Part shown: piece by piece, positions 36,053-45,522 of the stretch
Layout: each line of letters begins with the position of its first letter
Position numbering within the stretch: the first letter of the stretch is position 1
Source: Virgibacillus sp. NKC19-3
GTDB taxonomy: Bacteria; Bacillota; Bacilli; Bacillales; Amphibacillaceae
DNA length: 64,000 nucleotides
Reading direction: 5' to 3'
Assembly: GCF_019837165.1 (NCBI RefSeq)
Contig: NZ_JAGYHC010000001.1
Coordinates: forward strand, 3,658,001 to 3,722,000
Notes under the pieces: model-generated
Told to the model about the DNA's origin: nothing
Database searches by the model: none
The model's input: the letters and a program-made list of their open reading frames with translations, nothing else
Program-made: the position numbers and the translations under genes

Positions 36053-37054
36053 TTAGATAATGGCTTCAACCTCAAACCCAATCTTTTTTGCATGAGCGAT
36101 AAAAGTTTCGATACTTCCCTTCTCCCATTGGTTCGAAATCGCATACATAGAAGAACCAAAAACAAGAAGTTCATCCTCATTCAAAAAATGCCGGGCAATA
36201 TTCTGTCTTTCATATATTTCCCGCGCCTTTTCTATTGGAACAAATAATCCTCCACTGTGTAGTTCCTGGGGGAATACCTCCAATAATGCATCTAGTTCTT
36301 GCGGTTGGTTTTCCTTTACCCAAGTATGAATGACAGCTAAAACCAATTTCCTTTTGTTTAGTTCTTCACCTCTGAATTCGTATCTGGTATAATCCCTTGA
36401 TGATTGCGCCGCCTGTCTTTTTTCTTCTGATTTCTTTCGTAATTTGATTTGATATTCCTCAGCCTCCGGTAATGGCAATACTTGCTTCACATCAACGAAA
36501 ATTTGGTCCTCATTCTTATATGGAACCATACTTACACAGCGAATATCCAGTCCATAATCATTTAGCCACATAATGGTGGTAGTCAGTTCCTTTGAAAAAT
36601 CGGATGAAACAAGTATGATGCGGACATTTAAAGCAAATTCCTCCTCTTGAGGAAACTCCCAATTTAAAAACGCCAGCAGATTCGTTTCCGCATCTTCATC
36701 TATGTTGTTTGCGTACAGAAAGTTTTGATAGATATCAATAACTTTCTTGTACGTTAAAGCAGAAACCATAGCAGCGTATCGTAGTGCTTGTAATTCCATG
36801 TGCTTTCCAGTATCCGTTCGCTTCAGTTCTATCACAACAAGGTTGGCATTTTTGTCTATAGCAAGTAAGTCAAGACGCCGTCTGCTATCTTCCCATTCGG
36901 AAAATTCCTCAGCTATTACCAAACATTCGGGTGCAACAATTCCTATGTTCTTCTTTAAAGCGGATTGAATATGCTGCCTTTCCAGAATATCTTCGTCGAT
37001 AAATGTGGTTTTTTGAATTGGTTGCATCTTAGCGTTTTGATAAGTGTAGATCAT
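36053..37054 (-). CDS. PD-(D/E)XK nuclease-like protein (DUF91/NucS-like)
   Basis: 333-residue protein with a restriction-endonuclease-like core. Catalytic residues are visible as Asp62 (RRRLDLLAID), Glu76 and Lys78 (LVVIELKRTDTGK), the D-(E/Q)xK pattern. The C-terminal third (FRGEELNKRKLVLAVIHTWVKENQPQ...) looks like an added DNA-binding or regulatory domain. Function is unproven; stand-alone genes of this type occur widely. No methylase or restriction partner is adjacent. Confidence 0.8.
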   Translation of the reverse strand: MIYTYQNAKMQPIQKTTFIDEDILERQHIQSALKKNIGIVAPECLVIAEEFSEWEDSRRRLDLLAIDKNANLVVIELKRTDTGKHMELQALRYAAMVSALTYKKVIDIYQNFLYANNIDEDAETNLLAFLNWEFPQEEEFALNVRIILVSSDFSKELTTTIMWLNDYGLDIRCVSMVPYKNEDQIFVDVKQVLPLPEAEEYQIKLRKKSEEKRQAAQSSRDYTRYEFRGEELNKRKLVLAVIHTWVKENQPQELDALLEVFPQELHSGGLFVPIEKAREIYERQNIARHFLNEDELLVFGSSMYAISNQWEKGSIETFIAHAKKIGFEVEAII

Positions 37055-37509
37055 GCAGGAGCTCCTTCCCTTTTAATGAATCAATAGCCTGTTGAAAAAT
37101 TTTTTATTTCATTTACAGTTTATTTCAGACCTTATAAGTACTCGTGTTTATCTATGTCTTGATTTTCACCTTATTTTCATGTAAGTAAAGACCTTGATAA
37201 TTAAGAGCCAAACACATTAGATAACCTGCGTCTATGCGTGAAATATTCGTTGGTATGTCACGAACGGTAAGAGTATTTCAGAATTTATATACCGCTTTGT
37301 TTTATCAATACATGTTAATAAACCCCCACTTAATTATTTTTTTAGATAATTTATTTCCTTTTAACTATACTACTATCTTATCATAAAAGTAACGAATAAA
37401 TTGAAATATTTATCCAATTAAATCTATAAAAAAGCCCCAGCTACCAAAACAATTATAAATTGCTTCAGTTCTGGGTACTTTTATAATTATCAATACTTTC
37501 CTATTCACG
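37055..37509. other. Intergenic region, mostly empty
   Basis: About 455 bp of very AT-rich DNA between the nuclease-like gene and the first DHA2 exporter gene. It holds the exporter terminator (37427-37482) and otherwise no gene or recognised RNA. Confidence 0.4.
37427..37482 (-). terminator. Terminator of the first DHA2 exporter gene
   Basis: Interrupted stem ACCCAG-ACT-CAAT / ATTG-GGT-CTGGG followed by GCTTTTTT on the minus strand, just after the exporter stop. Confidence 0.75.
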
Positions 37510-38919
37510 TTACATTTTACGATCTCCTGGTTTTACCTCTTCTTTTAATTTAAAGGAAAGGACGAACCCGAGGACAGCTGTGAATGCCGCTACGATAAAG
37601 GAAACATTCACACCATGAATAATACCACTTACATCCTCGCCAGGGATAGCGGCAGTAGACATGATGGTGACAAGAACAGCTGTACCGACGGAGCCGGCTA
37701 CTTGGCGGAATGTGTTATTCATTGCTGTACCGTGCGGAATCAGATCGTTAGGCAACTGGTTCAATGCCAAAGTCGTCATCGGCATCATAACCATGGCAAT
37801 CGAGATCATTCGAATAGCATTCATAGTTGCCAGATAGGCGAAGCTTGTATCCGCGGATAAATTCGTAAATGCAAAAGTTGTCAAGGATAGTAGCAACAAG
37901 CCACTTCGAGCAAGCCACTTACCTCCAAACCTATCAAAAAGGTAGCCGGTAATCGGATTGGAGAATCCCATAATAATGGCTCCGGGCAACAACACAAGTC
38001 CAGATTCGAGTGCCGAGAAGCCAATCATATTCTGCATGTATAATGGCAAAATAACGTTTGTCCCAATCATCGCTGCAAAGACAACCATGCCAAGAGCAGT
38101 TGCTAATGTGAATGTTCCATGTTTGAACACCCTGAATTCGAGCAGCGGCTCTTTCAATTTCAGTTGTCTTGTAATGAACCAGTAGAGAGAAATAATACCG
38201 ACAGCCATTGTTAATACAACCTGAAGACTGAGCCATCCTGCATCACCAGCGACACTGAAGCCGTATAAAAGTGAGCCGAATCCAATCGTCGAAAGAATAA
38301 CCGATAAAATATCCAATTTTGGTTTCTTCAGTTCTGTCACGTTTTTCAATAAGAAATAAGCTGCTATAATATCTAAAATAGCAATCGGCAGTACAACATA
38401 AAATACACTACGCCATGGGAACTGATCCACTAACCAACCCGAGAGACTCGGACCAATTGCCGGGGCGAACGCGATAACAAGTCCAAATAATCCCATCGCT
38501 GTACCTCTTCTGTGTACGGGGAAAGTAAGGAACAGAATGGTCTGCATCAGTGGCATCATAATTCCTGCTCCTGAAGCTTGTAAAATCCGGCCAACCATTA
38601 AAAATGAAAAGTTTGGCGAAATTGCTGCAATAAAGGTTCCTAGGGTAAATAGTCCCATTGCAGTCATAAATAACTTACGTGTGGTGAATTTGTCGATTAA
38701 AAAGGCTGTAACAGGAATCATAATCCCGTTAACGAGCATAAAAACAGACTGCAGCCATTGTGCTGTACTCTCACTTAAATTGAGATCTTGCATGATGGGT
38801 GGAAGTGCAGTCCCAAGCAGCGTCTGATTCAAAATAGTAACGAAAGCACCAGATAATAACACCGCGAAAAGCGGAATATATTTTTTCCAATCAAATGTTT
38901 GTTGTTGTGTGTTTTCCAT
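37510..38919 (-). CDS. MFS multidrug exporter, DHA2 (EmrB/QacA) family
   Basis: 469-residue drug:H+ antiporter with about 13-14 transmembrane segments. Motifs include LNQTLLGTALPPIMQDL in segment 1 (motif D1), WLQSVFMLVNGIMIPVTAFLIDKFTTRKLF (motif A region) and the motif C-like GLVIAFAPAIGPSLSGWLVD. ATG 38919 was chosen (MENTQQQTFDW), since the upstream in-frame codons lack a ribosome site. It is a close paralogue of the next gene, 39330-40742. No regulator gene lies beside the pair. Confidence 0.9.
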   Translation of the reverse strand: MENTQQQTFDWKKYIPLFAVLLSGAFVTILNQTLLGTALPPIMQDLNLSESTAQWLQSVFMLVNGIMIPVTAFLIDKFTTRKLFMTAMGLFTLGTFIAAISPNFSFLMVGRILQASGAGIMMPLMQTILFLTFPVHRRGTAMGLFGLVIAFAPAIGPSLSGWLVDQFPWRSVFYVVLPIAILDIIAAYFLLKNVTELKKPKLDILSVILSTIGFGSLLYGFSVAGDAGWLSLQVVLTMAVGIISLYWFITRQLKLKEPLLEFRVFKHGTFTLATALGMVVFAAMIGTNVILPLYMQNMIGFSALESGLVLLPGAIIMGFSNPITGYLFDRFGGKWLARSGLLLLSLTTFAFTNLSADTSFAYLATMNAIRMISIAMVMMPMTTLALNQLPNDLIPHGTAMNNTFRQVAGSVGTAVLVTIMSTAAIPGEDVSGIIHGVNVSFIVAAFTAVLGFVLSFKLKEEVKPGDRKM

Positions 38920-39079
38920 AATATACCTACTTTCTTGCAAAAATTACCCTCGAGCGACATCTCTCAATAATAACACACATAAAATAAAAAGGCAACTATT
39001 TATGATAAACATTTATTTCGAGTTTCGAATTTTATTTCATTTGCAATCAATGAAGTAATCATGCATACACTTATTTCAT

Positions 39080-39118
39080 CATAAAACGGCATCAAGGATA
39101 TCCCCTGACGCCGTTCTA
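39080..39118 (-). terminator. Terminator after the second DHA2 exporter / small ORF
   Basis: Stem AACGGC-TCA / TGA-GCCGTT on the minus strand followed by TTTTATG. It overlaps the stop codon of the small ORF at 39116-39346. Confidence 0.65.
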
Positions 39119-39346
39119 GATGCTGGTTTTGCTCATAAGCTTACATGGTAAAATAGGCAATTTCTCTCCATAACACCATTGACAAGCTTCTGACAGCCCT
39201 AAATTTTTATCCCGAAACTTAGAAATTGGATGACAATACAAAATTTCGAAGCAACTACACGCGCGTTCAAACGATTTCTGCGCACGCCAATTCCATTCCA
39301 GCTCAACATTTCCCAAATCATCTAATTCCTCATTCACGCAACTCAT
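39116..39346 (-). CDS. Possible 76-residue protein overlapping the exporter stop (hypothetical)
   Basis: Open frame of 76 codons whose ATG lies inside the last codons of the second DHA2 gene in another frame, as in translational coupling. The sequence MSCVNEELDDLGNVELEWNW is acidic and Trp-rich, and five of the later residues are Cys (CSC, YC, CQWC, PC), which could bind metal. The stop coincides with the terminator hairpin. I do not recognise a family and there is no separate ribosome site, so it may be a chance ORF. Confidence 0.3.
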   Translation of the reverse strand: MSCVNEELDDLGNVELEWNWRAQKSFERACSCFEILYCHPISKFRDKNLGLSEACQWCYGEKLPILPCKLMSKTSI

Positions 39347-40742
39347 GGCCTTCCTCTTCGGTAGGTGGATTACCTCTCTTGATAAAAAAGCTAAGCACAA
39401 CACCGATAACCGAAAGCAATGTAATAACCATAAAGGCAACATTGACACCATGAATCATCGGATAGGATATAGCAGGGTTATGTTGTCCAGATACTTCCGT
39501 TGTTGTCATTACCGTGATGACGATAGCCGTTCCGATCGATGCTGCAACCTGACGCATGGTATTAGTCATCGCCGTACCATGTGGAATCAGCTCTCTAGGA
39601 AGCTGGTTTAAACCAGCTGTTGTTACAGGCATCATGACCATAGATAAGCCGAACATTCGAATCGCGTACATAATCGTGATCATGAGCATCGATGTGGAAG
39701 GCCCCAAATTGGCAAAGACGAAAGTGGTAACCGTTATAATCGTAAGCCCGATAACCGAAAGCCATCTCGCACCGAAACGATCAAATATGCGACCTGTAAT
39801 CGGCGACATCATCCCATTCATGAGCGCGCCGGGAAGAAGGGCAATTCCTGCTTCCATCGCTGTAAAACCACGCGTGTTTTGCATATAAAGTGGAATCAAT
39901 GTCTCCGTACCAATTAGTCCCATAAACGCGATCATGGGAATAATCGTCGACAAGGTAAAGATAGGATTCTTAAATACCCTAAATTCTAACATAGGTGTCT
40001 TCATACGTAATTGCCTGATAATGAAAAATACTAAGGAAACAGCGCCAACAACCAGCGTCGTAATCGTGATAATACTTCCCCAACCATTGTTGCCCGCACT
40101 TGTAAATCCATATAAAAATCCACCAAAGCCGAAAGATGACAGGATGATCGATAACATATCCAGTTTCGGATACGTCAATTCCGTAACGTTCCTCAGCACT
40201 TTGGCAGCAAGTAGAATGACGATGATTGCAATAGGTAGGATAATAAAAAATACCGCACGCCATGAAAAATTGGTAATAATCCAGCCGGACAAAGCAGGAC
40301 CAATCGCCGGAGCGAAGGAAATTACAAGCCCCACCAGTCCCATTGCCACTCCACGGTTTCTAACAGGAAAAAGCAATAAAAATACAGTCTGCATCAGCGG
40401 CATGATCACACCCGCTCCACTAGATTGAATGGTTCTGCCCAAGAGTAACATACCAAAATTCGGAGCAATGGCGGAAAAAGCTGTCCCAACCGCAAACACA
40501 CTCATTGCAGTAATAAATAGCTGCCTTGTCGTGAATCGCTCCATTAAAAACGCCGTGACAGGAATCATCACGCCGTTGACGAGCATGAAAACAGTCGTCA
40601 GCCATTGCCCGGTATTGGCACTCACATCCATTTCCGTCATAATCGGCGGGATCGCAGTGATCATCGTTGTTTGGTTTAAAATTGAAATGAACCCACCTGT
40701 AAGAAGCACAATAATGATGGGTGTTTTATTAAATGATTGCAC
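39330..40742 (-). CDS. MFS multidrug exporter, DHA2 (EmrB/QacA) family, second copy
   Basis: 470-residue paralogue of the downstream exporter: the same length, order of segments and motifs (LNQTTMITAIPPIMTEM; WLTTVFMLVNGVMIPVTAFLMERFTTRQLF; GLVISFAPAIGPALSGWIITNF). Tandem duplication followed by divergence is likely. The start is GTG at 40742. The substrate cannot be inferred. The promoter presumably lies in the repeat-rich region upstream (40743 onward). Confidence 0.9.
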   Translation of the reverse strand: MQSFNKTPIIIVLLTGGFISILNQTTMITAIPPIMTEMDVSANTGQWLTTVFMLVNGVMIPVTAFLMERFTTRQLFITAMSVFAVGTAFSAIAPNFGMLLLGRTIQSSGAGVIMPLMQTVFLLLFPVRNRGVAMGLVGLVISFAPAIGPALSGWIITNFSWRAVFFIILPIAIIVILLAAKVLRNVTELTYPKLDMLSIILSSFGFGGFLYGFTSAGNNGWGSIITITTLVVGAVSLVFFIIRQLRMKTPMLEFRVFKNPIFTLSTIIPMIAFMGLIGTETLIPLYMQNTRGFTAMEAGIALLPGALMNGMMSPITGRIFDRFGARWLSVIGLTIITVTTFVFANLGPSTSMLMITIMYAIRMFGLSMVMMPVTTAGLNQLPRELIPHGTAMTNTMRQVAASIGTAIVITVMTTTEVSGQHNPAISYPMIHGVNVAFMVITLLSVIGVVLSFFIKRGNPPTEEEGHELRE

Positions 40743-40937
40743 TTTCCAGTGAGCACCCTCTTTCGTATAGCATATTACAATAGAGCCTATATTACAGGAT
40801 GCATTTATTTTTGTCGACGATTGTGCTTTTCATTTCATGTCTTTTTTCCGCCATAATAAAAGAGACACTAGTTTTCCTATCCAACAAGAAAGGCGTAAGT
40901 ATGTTGGATTTTACACAATAATGGAGACTTGATTAAT

Positions 40938-41144
40938 ATGAGTGCCCGAAAGTAGTCTTTCGAAGCAGGGAACGGCCACTCATAAGGGCGATGAGTGACC
41001 AAAAGAAGCACTTTGAAGCCAGGACGGTCACTCATAAGGGCGATGAGCGACCGAAATAAGCATTTTGAAGCCAGGACGGTCACTCATAAGGGTGATGAAT
41101 GACCAAAAGAAGCATTTTGAAGCCAGAACCGTCACTCATAAGAG
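40938..41144. repeat. 52-bp tandem array of hairpin units
   Basis: Four units starting at 40938, 40991, 41043 and 41095. Each starts with ATGAGYG and ends with GGTCACTCAT-AAGGGYG. Within each, ATGAGTGACC and GGTCACTCAT form a 10-bp stem around an AAGAAGCATTTTGAAGCC-type loop. The first unit is the most diverged (53 bp); the last fades at 41145. Confidence 0.9.
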
Positions 41145-41345
41145 AAGTGAGTCTTCGTGTCCATCGGCACACCAAATAGATGGGCCCAATCTTCAGCAGT
41201 TGATTATTTTATCGCAGTGTAACTGGCTGTAAAACTTCCGCTTGAGCAAAGGCGCAGGGCACTCGGGTTAGCAACGTACAAACTGGAACCCTTCGCAGTG
41301 AGATTAGATGAACTTGACTTATCGTAATGGAGAAGTGTGAAGTTT

Positions 41346-41520
41346 GGGACTGCGCTAAAGCTCGTCCCACCAAAAGACTTGGGACTGCGCTAAAGCTCGT
41401 CCCACCAAAAGACTTGGGACTGCGCTAAAGCTCGTCCCACCAAAAGACTTGGGACTGCGCTAAAGCTCGTCCCACCAAAAGACTTGGGACTGCGCTAAAG
41501 CTCGTCCCACCAAAAGACTT
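41346..41520. repeat. Five exact 35-bp tandem repeats
   Basis: Units start at 41346, 41381, 41416, 41451 and 41486 and appear identical over all 35 bases. Each contains GGGAC ... GTCCC arms (GGGACTGCGCTAAAGCTCG start) and the tail ACCAAAAGACTT. There are no spacers, so this is not a CRISPR array. Identity of all five suggests recent expansion by slippage. Confidence 0.95.
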
Positions 41521-41539
41521 GCTATTGCTGGGTGCTGGA

Positions 41540-41600
41540 GCCGGATGTGGCTACTTTTGGAAATCAAGTTATGCCCAAGCAAATAATTTTATAATTTCCT
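41540..41600 (+). repeat. Dispersed ~60-bp repeat, copy 1
   Basis: Sequence from GCCGGATGTGGCTACTTT to TATAATTTCCT. A second copy with about five differences and one indel is at 59297-59356 in the same orientation. It abuts the end of the 35-bp array. It contains no ORF with a ribosome site. Confidence 0.9.
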
Positions 41601-41607
41601 ATCCAAA

Positions 41608-41652
41608 GAAAAAGAAGCATGAGAACTTTCCTCACACTCCCTTCTTTGGTCT
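41608..41652 (-). terminator. Terminator of the M29 aminopeptidase gene
   Basis: Stem GTGTGAG / CTCATGC (with G-U pairs), extended by flanking purine/pyrimidine arms, followed by TTCTTTTTC, directly after the aminopeptidase stop on the minus strand. Confidence 0.7.
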
Positions 41653-42890
41653 TATTTTACATCTAGTGCCCAAGTACCGTTACGAAACACAGCTTCAGTT
41701 GTACCGTCTGCTTTTACGCCGTCGATGTCTAATTCCGCGGATCCAATCATAAAGTCAACATGCGACAAGCTATCGTTAACACCGTGCTTATCCAATTGTT
41801 CATCATCCATGGACGCACCACCCTTTAGATTCGTTGGATATGCTTTGCCTAGCGCGATGTGACAGGATGCATTTTCATCAAATAACGTGTTATAAAAAAT
41901 TAACCCGGATTGAGATACAGGAGATTCATCCGGCACAAGCGCTACCTCGCCGAGCCGACGTGCACCTTCATCAGAATCAAGTAAATGTTTTAGCGTGTCT
42001 TCTCCTTGCTCTGCCTGATAATCAACCACTTTTCCATCCTTGAAAGTCAGGCTAAAGTTATCGATTAAGCTACCACCATAGTTTAGTGGTTTTGTGCTCG
42101 AAACGGTACCATTCACTCCGTATTTATGAGGCATGGAAAATACCTCCTCTGTTGGCATGTTTGGATTAAAGGTGACACCATTTTCTGTTTGAGCAGATCC
42201 GCCTTTCCAGATATGTCCTTCAGGCAGCTCTATATCAAGTTCCGTACCAGGTGCTTTGAAGACTAACTTCTTATAGTTCTTATTATTTAAAATCTCGCGC
42301 GCTTTTCGCAGTGTCGCGTTATGCGTGTCCCAGGATGCGATTGGATCGTCATGATCAACTCGAACAATTTTCACAATCGCTTCCCACAGGCTTTCGATGG
42401 CATCTTCACGTGACTGATCCGGAAAAACCTTCTGTGCCCAATCTCCAGTGGGAATCGATATGATTGACCAAGCGATACGGTCATTCATCGTATAGCTACG
42501 GAAATTCTTCATCGCTTGTGCTGCTGCTTTATTTGCTTTAGCCACACGGGTTGGGTCGATATCCTTTAATAAATCCGGGTTTGTCGACCGTATGTTTAAT
42601 ACAGCTGCTCCGTCTTCTGCAAAGCTGTCATGCAACAACACTTTCCATTCTGGGTAATCCGTAATCACATCATCCGGTGCATTCTCATATTTCATCAGGG
42701 TTAAATCATCATCGCTCCAGTTAATATGTACGTTCTTTGCTCCTAATTCATATGCTTTTCGAGCGACAACTTTGGTGAAATCTGCTCCTTCGATTGGCGC
42801 ATTAATCATCAATGCTTGATTTTTTTGCAAATTAACTCCTGTCTGTAATGCCAACGCTGCATACTTCTCTTTCGTCTTCTGACTAACCAT
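41652..42890 (-). CDS. ampS: Aminopeptidase, family M29 (AmpS/PepS-like)
   Basis: 412-residue cytosolic metallo-aminopeptidase that trims N-terminal residues from peptides. Two-cobalt/zinc site residues are visible in NMPTEEVFSMPHK (Glu), RRLGEVALVPDESP (Glu), ENASCHIALGKAY (His) and LSHVDFMIGSAELDIDG (His and Asp). The N-terminal domain (AALALQTGVNLQKNQALMI) is typical of the family. Length is standard. It is monocistronic; the HxlR regulator is divergent. Confidence 0.93.
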   Translation of the reverse strand: MVSQKTKEKYAALALQTGVNLQKNQALMINAPIEGADFTKVVARKAYELGAKNVHINWSDDDLTLMKYENAPDDVITDYPEWKVLLHDSFAEDGAAVLNIRSTNPDLLKDIDPTRVAKANKAAAQAMKNFRSYTMNDRIAWSIISIPTGDWAQKVFPDQSREDAIESLWEAIVKIVRVDHDDPIASWDTHNATLRKAREILNNKNYKKLVFKAPGTELDIELPEGHIWKGGSAQTENGVTFNPNMPTEEVFSMPHKYGVNGTVSSTKPLNYGGSLIDNFSLTFKDGKVVDYQAEQGEDTLKHLLDSDEGARRLGEVALVPDESPVSQSGLIFYNTLFDENASCHIALGKAYPTNLKGGASMDDEQLDKHGVNDSLSHVDFMIGSAELDIDGVKADGTTEAVFRNGTWALDVK

Positions 42891-43127
42891 ATTTTTACCT
42901 CCAAAATGTTTTTCACTTATTATTTCACAAAACCGAACAAATTACCAAAATATTTTACTCAAAATGTGCAAATGCAGGAACATATTTTTTTGTCAAGCAA
43001 TAAACACCCCTATTTACGTTGAACAGTGGATATGTTAAGCTATTATTAGGTTACTTTTGGTAATTGCTTAAATTATTTTTATCTAAGCTTATAAAACATC
43101 CAAATGAAGTAGAGTGAGGTGATGATC

Positions 43128-43457
43128 ATGGAGAACTTATGTCCACGTTTTGAGAAAGCTATGGGACTTCTTAGTACACGCTGGGTTGGGCTAATTTTGT
43201 TTGATCTATTAAAAGGTACGAAACGTTTTTCCGAGATGGAAGCCGATTTGCCTATTAGCGGAAGATTGCTCTCTGATCGACTGAAACTACTCGAAAAAGA
43301 AGGTATCGTCAATCGAAATATATATTCCGAATTCCCTGTCCGTATTGAATACACCTTATCTGATAAAGGGAAAGATTTAGCACCTGTTATCAAGGAGATT
43401 CAATGCTGGGCAGATCAGTACGTGACTTTAGAAGAAACAACCGAACAAAATGTCTGA
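43128..43457 (+). CDS. HxlR-family transcriptional regulator
   Basis: 109-residue winged-helix regulator. MENLCPRFEKAMGLLSTRWVGLILFDLLKGTKRFSEME starts with the conserved Cys5 often used for redox or electrophile sensing. Recognition helix is PISGRLLSDRLKLLEKEGIV; wing is RIEYTLSDKGKDL. GTGAGGTG lies 9 nt before the ATG at 43128; in-frame starts at 43119 and 43122 overlap it. It is divergent from ampS; the target is unknown. Confidence 0.9.
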   Translation: MENLCPRFEKAMGLLSTRWVGLILFDLLKGTKRFSEMEADLPISGRLLSDRLKLLEKEGIVNRNIYSEFPVRIEYTLSDKGKDLAPVIKEIQCWADQYVTLEETTEQNV

Positions 43458-44052
43458 TGAAATGCCGGGGTTGCTTACATGCAACCCTTTTTTTGGCTTC
43501 ATAACTGCTTCATCCCATTTGCTACTATCCTGCTTGTCCTATTCAAAAATCAATGTTGGATCAAATGCCACAATACCCTTGGTTTTGGCTCTTTCATGTG
43601 TTGCCAATATGTAATTCCTTTATCCGTGTTTGACTTTCCATACCTCCAGGTCCAATCGCCGAACATCGAAACCGCTGCTTTTGATGGAAAAACATGTGGC
43701 CACCTCGCATACTTCCTTTGAATTCCGGTGAAAAAGTAGTTGTATCAGCCCTATTTGGTAGATTATCAACGGACGCCACAGCTTTATCAGCAGCGAGCGG
43801 CGTTTTATCAGTGATCATGTACCATTTATCAGCGCTTCAAATAATCACTAGTTGCTTATCTATCATTGTAAGCGTTTTCCTTTTAAAATTCAATTCTTTT
43901 TTTATCTATTGTTATTTCATCATTCAATTAGCGGTTCTGCTTCATCCAGGGCGATTTTACCGATTTTTGGTCCTATTTGGCTGCCACGTTAGGCCAGATT
44001 TTAAGGACCTTCTCAAACAAGTTTGTTCATTTGAGAAAGCCCTTCTTATTCT
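43458..44052. other. Gene-free region with a 21-bp periodic array
   Basis: About 595 bp between the HxlR gene and the beta-glucoside operon end. Open frames here lack ribosome sites. The only clear structure is the TTATCAG array at 43741-43850. A short inverted repeat near 44004-44046 (GGACCTTCTCAAAC / GTTTGTTCATTTGAGAAAG), with CTTCTTATTCTTT after it, may terminate transcription. Confidence 0.5.
43741..43850. repeat. Five TATCAG motifs at exact 21-bp spacing
   Basis: TATCAG/TATCAA occurs at 43743, 43764, 43785, 43806 and 43827, exactly 21 bp apart, usually preceded by TT. The 13-15 bases between are variable. The plus-strand frame reads as Leu-Ser-containing heptads (LSxxxxx), but no ribosome site is present. 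It differs from the 21-bp module near recQ, in which whole units are conserved. Confidence 0.8.

Positions 44053-45522
<1,470 letters not shown>

Larger units (their letters stand above)
40743..41651. other. 900-bp gene-free region filled with repeat arrays
   Basis: It lies between the DHA2 start and the end of the aminopeptidase gene, both minus strand. It holds a 52-bp-period hairpin array (40938-41144), an exact 35-bp tandem array (41346-41520) and a dispersed ~60-bp element (41540-41600), described separately, plus the aminopeptidase terminator. The 41160-41345 stretch has no feature I recognise. No ORF in it has a ribosome site. Confidence 0.7.

Noticed and set aside
39556-40752. Long plus-strand ORFs opposite the second DHA2 gene
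   Set aside because: Antisense shadows of a hydrophobic protein gene with no ribosome sites.
41346-41520. Possible CRISPR array
   Set aside because: The units are contiguous and identical, with no spacers, and there are no cas genes.
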